18,162 nucleotides of DNA. Origin: Ruminococcaceae bacterium UBA6845. Lineage in GTDB: Bacteria; Bacillota; Clostridia; Oscillospirales; Acutalibacteraceae. Both the position numbers and the translations under genes were made by a program. Shown piece after piece: positions 14,416 to 18,162 of this stretch (position 1 is its first letter; each line of letters starts with the position of its first letter). A model generated the notes under the pieces. That model ran no database searches, was not told where the DNA came from, and worked only from the letters and a program-made list of their open reading frames with translations. Where the stretch lies: contig DKDP01000037.1 of NCBI GenBank assembly GCA_002449395.1, forward strand, positions 1-18,162, read 5' to 3'.

Positions 14416-14733
14416 AACTAAATATAGGTTGTGACCGGTTGAAAATGATGATAATGGCAAAAGTTGTCTACTCGATATAATATCGGCTATGTCGCATTCG
14501 ATTTTGATTGGCACTCGTTGAATACACTCATCTATTTCCTGCTTGCTCAGCGGCTGAATATTCAACGACCTGAATATCTGGTTTGCTTTGGGAATAATAT
14601 TATCAAATCGCCTGAAAATTCAAACCAATCTTACGGCCTCTGCGGAGTAATCTGCGGAGGCTGTAAATATATGATTACACATTTCGATATTCAAAGTACG
14701 TATAAGCGTACTGTAAAACACTGCTTTTAAAAA
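14407..14733 (-). pseudogene. Possible remnant of a - strand gene with one in-frame stop
   Basis: One - strand frame stays open for about 108 codons apart from a single TGA at 14620-14622. The larger piece contains protein-like amphipathic sequence (IFRRFDNIIPKANQIF, then PLSKQEIDECIQRVP). No start with SD, no family recognised. It overlaps the last codons of the recombinase tail to tail. Otherwise the 14416-14845 stretch holds a GCCTC/GAGGC hairpin (from 14636) and an AGTACG/CGTACT hairpin (14695-14712) and no convincing gene. A + strand TTG-started frame at 14464-14730 looks like its shadow. Confidence 0.25.
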
Positions 14734-14845
14734 TTATATGTTGATAAACAGGTTAATATTTGTTACACTGTTCTACAGAATAAACGTGAAAGCAAAATTT
14801 ATAAGTCTGAAAATTTATACTTTTATCCGTAATAATGACTTTATA

Positions 14846-14874
14846 TTGAAAAAATCGGATTTATGTGATATAAT
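14846..14874 (+). promoter_or_regulatory. Strong sigma-A promoter of the XRE regulator-hsdMS unit
   Basis: TTGAAA (14846-14851), 17 nt, consensus TATAAT (14869-14874). The -10 is embedded in the near-palindrome GATATAATATC (14867-14877), which could be an operator for the regulator encoded just downstream. Confidence 0.85.
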
Positions 14875-14914
14875 ATCTGCACTCACACTTTGATAAAGAA
14901 AGAGGTGCAACAAA

Positions 14915-15127
14915 ATGGCTGTTAGCTATAAAAAATTGTGGCATATTCTTGTTGATAGGGACATGAAGAAAAAAGATTTGGAAGCCTTAGCAGGATTGAG
15001 TCACTATACAATGAGCAAAATGAGCAGAGATGAAAATGTAACTACCGAAGTGCTTGGCAAGGTATGTGCTGCGCTTGATTGCAAAGTTGAAGATATTATG
15101 GATTTTATTCCCAACGAAGATAACTAA
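14915..15127 (+). CDS. XRE/Cro-C1-type helix-turn-helix regulator of the RM locus
   Basis: 70 residues, essentially one Cro/C1-type helix-turn-helix domain. KKKDLEALAGLSHYTMSKMSRD (18-39) is the HTH core, followed by VLGKVCAALDCKVEDIMDF, the usual C-terminal helix of these mini-repressors. SD GAGGTG is 8 nt before the ATG. It lies 67 bp before hsdM and shares the strong promoter at 14846. Small XRE proteins in this place commonly control type I RM operons, presumably to time methylase and nuclease expression. Autoregulation through the palindrome over the -10 is an inference. Confidence 0.85.
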   Translation: MAVSYKKLWHILVDRDMKKKDLEALAGLSHYTMSKMSRDENVTTEVLGKVCAALDCKVEDIMDFIPNEDN

Positions 15128-15194
15128 GTTTGCCATATAGGACATGATATTCAGAAAATTTAGAATGAAAAACTAAAAAATATGGAGGTTAACT

Positions 15195-17774
15195 ATGAAT
15201 AAGCAGCAATTAGCCGCTAAGATTTGGGAATCTGCAAATAAAATGCGTTCCAAAATCGAGGCGAATGAATATAAGGACTATATTTTAGGCTTTATTTTCT
15301 ACAAATTTCTTTCTGAAAAAGAGGTTAAATACTTAAAGGCTAACGAGTGGACAGACGAGTATATTCCTGAATATTTAACAGAGGAAGATGCAGATACAGT
15401 TGAGAATGTTCAGAAAAACTTAGGATATTTTATTTCTTATGATAACTTATTTTCAACCTGGCTCGCAAAAGGCAGCGATTTCAGTGTTCAAGATGTTCGT
15501 GATACCCTTTCTGCTTTTAGCCGTTTAATCAACCCTACGCACAAAAAGGTATTTGAGGGCATTTTCGATACGCTTCAAACAGGTCTGTCTAAATTAGGCG
15601 ACAGCGCTGCATCACAGTCTAAATCTATAAGCGACCTCATTCAGCTTATCAAGGATATTCCTATGGACGGTAAGCAGGGATATGATGTTCTCGGATTTAT
15701 ATATGAATATTTGATTGAAAAGTTTGCCGCCAACGCAGGTAAAAAAGCCGGCGAGTTTTATACTCCTCATGAAGTATCTTTACTTATGTCCGAAATCGTG
15801 GCTAATCACTTAAAGGACAGAGAAAAAATAGAAATATTCGACTCAACAAGCGGTTCCGGCTCATTACTTATCAACATCGGTAAAAGTGCATCAAAATATA
15901 TTGAGGGTGAAAACAAAGTCAAATACTATGCTCAGGAATTAAAACAAAATACATATAACCTTACACGCATGAATTTAGTTATGCGTGGCATTGAAGCCGA
16001 TAACATCGTGACAAGAAACGGTGATACTTTGGAGGATGACTGGCCGTATTTTGATGAAAACGACCGGATAGGAACATATAATCCTCTGTATGTTGATGCC
16101 GTTGTATCCAACCCACCTTATTCTCAGGCTTGGAATCCTACTGATAAAGAAACCGACCCTCGTTATGCCGGTTACGGAGTGGCACCTAAAGGCAAGGCGG
16201 ATTATGCTTTCTTATTGCACGACCTTTATCATATCAAACCCGATGGTATTATGACTATTGTACTTCCCCACGGTGTACTTTTCCGTGGCGGCGAAGAAGG
16301 CGAAATCCGCAAAAACTTAATAGAAAAGAATAAAATTGACGCAATTATCGGTTTGCCCGCAAATATCTTTTACGGCACAGGTATTCCGACCATAATTATG
16401 GTCTTAAAGCAAAATAGAGCTAATACCGATGTTTTGATTATTGATGCCTCAAAGGGATTTGTAAAAGAGGGCAAAAACAATAAACTTCGGGCTTCCGATA
16501 TTAAGAAAATAGTCGATGTTGTAACACGCAGAGAAAGCGTGGACAAGTATTCAAAGGTTGTCAGCCGTGATGAAATCAGAGCAAACGACTACAACTTAAA
16601 TATTCCGAGGTATGTTGACTCCTCAGAAGCAGCCGAGTCTTGGGATATTTACGCCTCTATGTTTGGCGGACTTCCGATTTCCGAGATAGACGAACTCAAA
16701 GAATATTGGAGAGCCTTCCCTACCCTTCGTTCTGCTTTACTTGAAAATACATCTGCCGGGTATTGCAAGCTCATTGTTGATAATATTAAAAAGGCAATCA
16801 AAGAACACGCTGATGTTAAGAATTTTGAAAGTGAATTTCAGACTGCATTCGGCGATTTTGATAAATATTTATATGATGAATTGATTGCAAAAATGGAAAG
16901 TCTGAGTATATCCAAGACAGAAGAAATTTTATCGGAAAATATTTTTGCAAGAATGGCCGATATACCGTTGGTTGATAAGTATGAAGCATACCAGCTTCTT
17001 GACGATGATTGGGCTAAGATTGCGGTAGATTTGGAAATTATACAAACCGAAGGCTTTAGTGCTACCAAAGTCGTTGAGCCTAATATGGTAGTTAAGAAAA
17101 AAGGTAATGTTGAGCAAGAAGTGCAAGAGGGCTGGAAAGGACATATTATCCCCTTTGAGCTTATCCAGAGCACAATACTTGCCGATGACAGAAAGGCAAT
17201 AAAGGAAAAGGAAAACAGACTTTCAGAAATTGCTTCCGGTTACGAAGAAATACTCGATACTCTTTCTGAAGAAGAAAAAGAGGGCGAATTTGTAAACGAG
17301 GACAGCTTTGTGTTTGCTGAAATCAAAAAAGCATTGAAGTCAGATAGTATTGAGCCTGAAACCAAAGAAAAGCTAAAATCTGTGGCAGCACTTAATGCAG
17401 AGGAAAAAACTCTAAAATCGGCAATTAAGACTGAAAGTGCATTGCTTGAAGAAAAGACCAAAGAAACTATTGAAGGATTGTCCGACGAACAGGTTATTGA
17501 ACTTCTTAAAGACAAGTGGATTAAGCCGCTTATAGAAAGCCTAATGCAACTGCCTGACAGCATCGTAGCCGAATTGGTTGCAAAGCTTGAAGCACTTGCT
17601 AAAAAGTATGAGACAACATTTGCCGAGGTGGAAACACAAATCGAAGAAACAGAAAAATCTCTTTCTGCTATGATTGATGACCTTGACGGTAGTGAATTTG
17701 ATATGTTGGGATTGGCAGAATTGAAGAAATTGCTTGGGCCTGCCTGCCGGCAGGCAGGAGGTAGTGCAAAATGA
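15195..17774 (+). CDS. hsdM: Type I restriction-modification methyltransferase subunit HsdM
   Basis: 859 residues; N6-adenine methyltransferase that, with HsdS, methylates the bipartite target, and with HsdR forms the restriction complex. HsdM N-terminal helical domain (1-140), then GEFYTP (187-192), SAM-binding motif I FDSTSGSGSLL (215-225) and catalytic motif IV NPPYS (306-310). WKGHIIPFELIQ marks the usual HsdM tail near residue 650. Beyond it is a long charged, probably coiled-coil extension (about 660-830), so the protein is much longer than the classical 500-530-residue HsdM. SD GGAGGT sits 6 nt before the ATG. A 20-bp palindrome lies in frame just before the stop and adds PACRQAG. The stop overlaps the next ATG (ATGA). 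Confidence 0.95.
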   Translation: MNKQQLAAKIWESANKMRSKIEANEYKDYILGFIFYKFLSEKEVKYLKANEWTDEYIPEYLTEEDADTVENVQKNLGYFISYDNLFSTWLAKGSDFSVQDVRDTLSAFSRLINPTHKKVFEGIFDTLQTGLSKLGDSAASQSKSISDLIQLIKDIPMDGKQGYDVLGFIYEYLIEKFAANAGKKAGEFYTPHEVSLLMSEIVANHLKDREKIEIFDSTSGSGSLLINIGKSASKYIEGENKVKYYAQELKQNTYNLTRMNLVMRGIEADNIVTRNGDTLEDDWPYFDENDRIGTYNPLYVDAVVSNPPYSQAWNPTDKETDPRYAGYGVAPKGKADYAFLLHDLYHIKPDGIMTIVLPHGVLFRGGEEGEIRKNLIEKNKIDAIIGLPANIFYGTGIPTIIMVLKQNRANTDVLIIDASKGFVKEGKNNKLRASDIKKIVDVVTRRESVDKYSKVVSRDEIRANDYNLNIPRYVDSSEAAESWDIYASMFGGLPISEIDELKEYWRAFPTLRSALLENTSAGYCKLIVDNIKKAIKEHADVKNFESEFQTAFGDFDKYLYDELIAKMESLSISKTEEILSENIFARMADIPLVDKYEAYQLLDDDWAKIAVDLEIIQTEGFSATKVVEPNMVVKKKGNVEQEVQEGWKGHIIPFELIQSTILADDRKAIKEKENRLSEIASGYEEILDTLSEEEKEGEFVNEDSFVFAEIKKALKSDSIEPETKEKLKSVAALNAEEKTLKSAIKTESALLEEKTKETIEGLSDEQVIELLKDKWIKPLIESLMQLPDSIVAELVAKLEALAKKYETTFAEVETQIEETEKSLSAMIDDLDGSEFDMLGLAELKKLLGPACRQAGGSAK
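17739..17758. repeat. 20-bp perfect palindrome, copy 1 (inside hsdM 3' end)
   Basis: CCTGCCTGCCGGCAGGCAGG, self-complementary over its full length. Read in the hsdM frame it encodes part of GPACRQAGG. Its last bases contribute to the AGGAGGT SD (17756-17762) of the following ORF. Removing 21 nt would leave an ordinary LLGGSAK end, which suggests a frame-preserving insertion. Confidence 0.85.
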
Positions 17775-18097
17775 CGAAAAAATCAAGCACTCCGGCAATT
17801 AGATTTAAGGGCTTTACTGACCTGCCTGCCGGCAGGCAGGCCCTCGGGAAATGGTGTGCATATGTTTTGCTTTGTGATGACGGAAGCCTTTATAAAGGTA
17901 AAACCAATGATATAAACAGACGACTTAAAGAACATATGAACGGCAATGGTGCAAGGCATACAAAACTGCACAAGCCTGTAAAATTGGTTTACCCCGAATA
18001 TTTTGATACGGAGCAAGAAGCCCTTGCAAAAGAAAAATATTTAAAAAGCGGAGGTGGCAGAGAATGGCTGAAAAATATGATGAATTGTGTAGAATGA
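17771..18097 (+). CDS. GIY-YIG nuclease (YhbQ-like) fused to an HsdS-like N-terminus, inserted between hsdM and hsdS
   Basis: 108 residues. Residues 1-17 (MTKKSSTPAIRFKGFTD) are a typical HsdS start, similar to the one beginning at 18094. Residues 18-24 (LPAGRQA) are encoded by the second palindrome copy. Residues about 28-100 are a complete small GIY-YIG domain of the YhbQ/UvrC-like kind: CAYVLLCDDGSLYKGKTND with the GIY/YIG strands, Arg50/Arg51 and His55 in NRRLKEHM, GARHTKLHKP, then the Glu-containing EQEALAKEKYLKSG. Such domains nick DNA and occur in repair enzymes and homing endonucleases. It overlaps hsdM by 4 nt and uses AGGAGGT 8 nt upstream. Its 3' end overlaps the hsdS frame. It may be a homing-type insertion that copied hsdS translation signals, or a truncated hsdS fused to a nuclease. 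Confidence 0.82.
   Translation: MTKKSSTPAIRFKGFTDLPAGRQALGKWCAYVLLCDDGSLYKGKTNDINRRLKEHMNGNGARHTKLHKPVKLVYPEYFDTEQEALAKEKYLKSGGGREWLKNMMNCVE
17821..17840. repeat. 20-bp perfect palindrome, copy 2 (at the HsdS/GIY-YIG junction)
   Basis: Identical to the copy at 17739, 82 bp further on. It marks exactly the point where HsdS-like sequence ends and the GIY-YIG domain begins, and is read in frame as LPAGRQA. No third copy follows the nuclease within the window. Confidence 0.85.
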
Positions 18098-18162
18098 CGA
18101 AAAAAACAGATGTTCCCGCAATTCGCTTTAAAGGATTCTCGGACGCTTGGGAACAGCGTAAG
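18064..18162 (+). CDS. hsdS: Type I restriction specificity subunit HsdS, 5' end only
   Basis: Cut by the window edge. From ATG 18094 it reads MTKKTDVPAIRFKGFSDAW then EQRK, the common N-terminus of clostridial HsdS, which recognises the target sequence for the HsdM/HsdR complex. Two starts compete. ATG 18094 overlaps the nuclease stop (ATGA) but has no SD. ATG 18064 is in frame, adds MAEKYDELCR, and has GGAGGT (18050-18055) 8 nt upstream, so it is preferred. Compared with the HsdS-like start at 17771 the first 51 bases differ at about 14 positions, too many for a fresh duplication. Confidence 0.8.
   Translation, partial: MAEKYDELCRMTKKTDVPAIRFKGFSDAWEQRK

Larger units (their letters stand above)
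8828..18162. mobile_element. Integrated genomic island in tRNA-Lys (right end outside the window)
   Basis: Left limit is the tRNA-Lys 3' fragment with an integrase gene 107 bp away. The cargo seen is a YhaM-like three-gene operon, a second tyrosine recombinase and a type I restriction-modification locus. Base composition becomes more AT-rich at 8873. No relaxase, conjugation or phage structural gene lies in this part, so whether it is an ICE remnant, a mobilisable island or several nested elements cannot be decided. Confidence 0.7.

Noticed and set aside
14464..14730. + strand TTG-started ORF of 88 codons
   Set aside because: No SD, no domain, and it covers the same stretch as the more protein-like - strand remnant.
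17739..17840. CRISPR array
   Set aside because: Only two repeat copies, each inside a coding frame, with hsdS-like coding sequence between them. No cas gene.

Overview
The window looks like chromosome from an endospore-forming low-to-mid GC Firmicute of the class Clostridia, probably a gut Oscillospirales/Ruminococcaceae-type organism. The reasons are a clear SpoIIID gene, MetA of the acetyl-CoA type beside MetY, strong purine-rich Shine-Dalgarno (SD) sites, a clostridial-type tRNA-Lys 3' end, and repeats at the left edge of a kind I associate with gut clostridial genomes. The species cannot be told from the sequence.

Bases 1 to about 8,828 are ordinary chromosome. After a MITE-like repeat (1-139) come two overlapping + strand membrane-protein genes (254-1182), which end at a bidirectional terminator. 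Everything else to 8,700 is on the - strand. Reading 5' to 3', a strong sigma-A promoter (8733-8761) drives two xylose-isomerase-like TIM-barrel genes, then metY and metA (O-acetylhomoserine route to homocysteine/methionine), closed by a hairpin terminator at 4728-4774. Inside that hairpin lies a good sigma-E-type promoter for spoIIID. spoIIID is followed 4 bp later by a glutamine-hydrolysing asparagine synthetase, and then by a secreted DUF4832-like protein with its own sigma-A promoter.

At 8828-8872 sits the 3' part of a tRNA-Lys(UUU) gene, from the anticodon loop to CCA, followed by its terminator. This is the scar of site-specific integration, so 8,873 to the right edge is read as an integrated island that is visibly more AT-rich. 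Next to the scar is a tyrosine integrase whose first catalytic Arg position is Met. Then comes a three-gene - strand operon built from one ancestral fold: a YhaM-type OB+HD 3'-5' exoribonuclease, broken by a 1-nt frameshift, flanked by two paralogues that keep the overall architecture but have lost the HD metal-binding residues. To the right is a second, complete-looking tyrosine recombinase on the + strand, preceded by a roughly 300-nt densely structured leader with a recognisable promoter. A 500-bp stretch with a decayed antisense gene follows.

The right end is a type I restriction-modification locus: an XRE-type regulator, hsdM, and the first codons of hsdS. Between hsdM and hsdS an ORF carries an hsdS-like N-terminus fused to a full GIY-YIG (YhbQ-like) nuclease domain. 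A perfect 20-bp palindrome occurs twice here, once in the 3' end of hsdM and once at the fusion point, both times read through in frame.

The best candidates for something undescribed are (i) the YhaM-like triad with two pseudo-enzymes, (ii) the GIY-YIG/palindrome insertion in the RM operon, (iii) the structured leader of the recombinase, and (iv) the sigma-E promoter hidden in the loop of the metA terminator, whose 3' arm is also the spoIIID ribosome-binding site.
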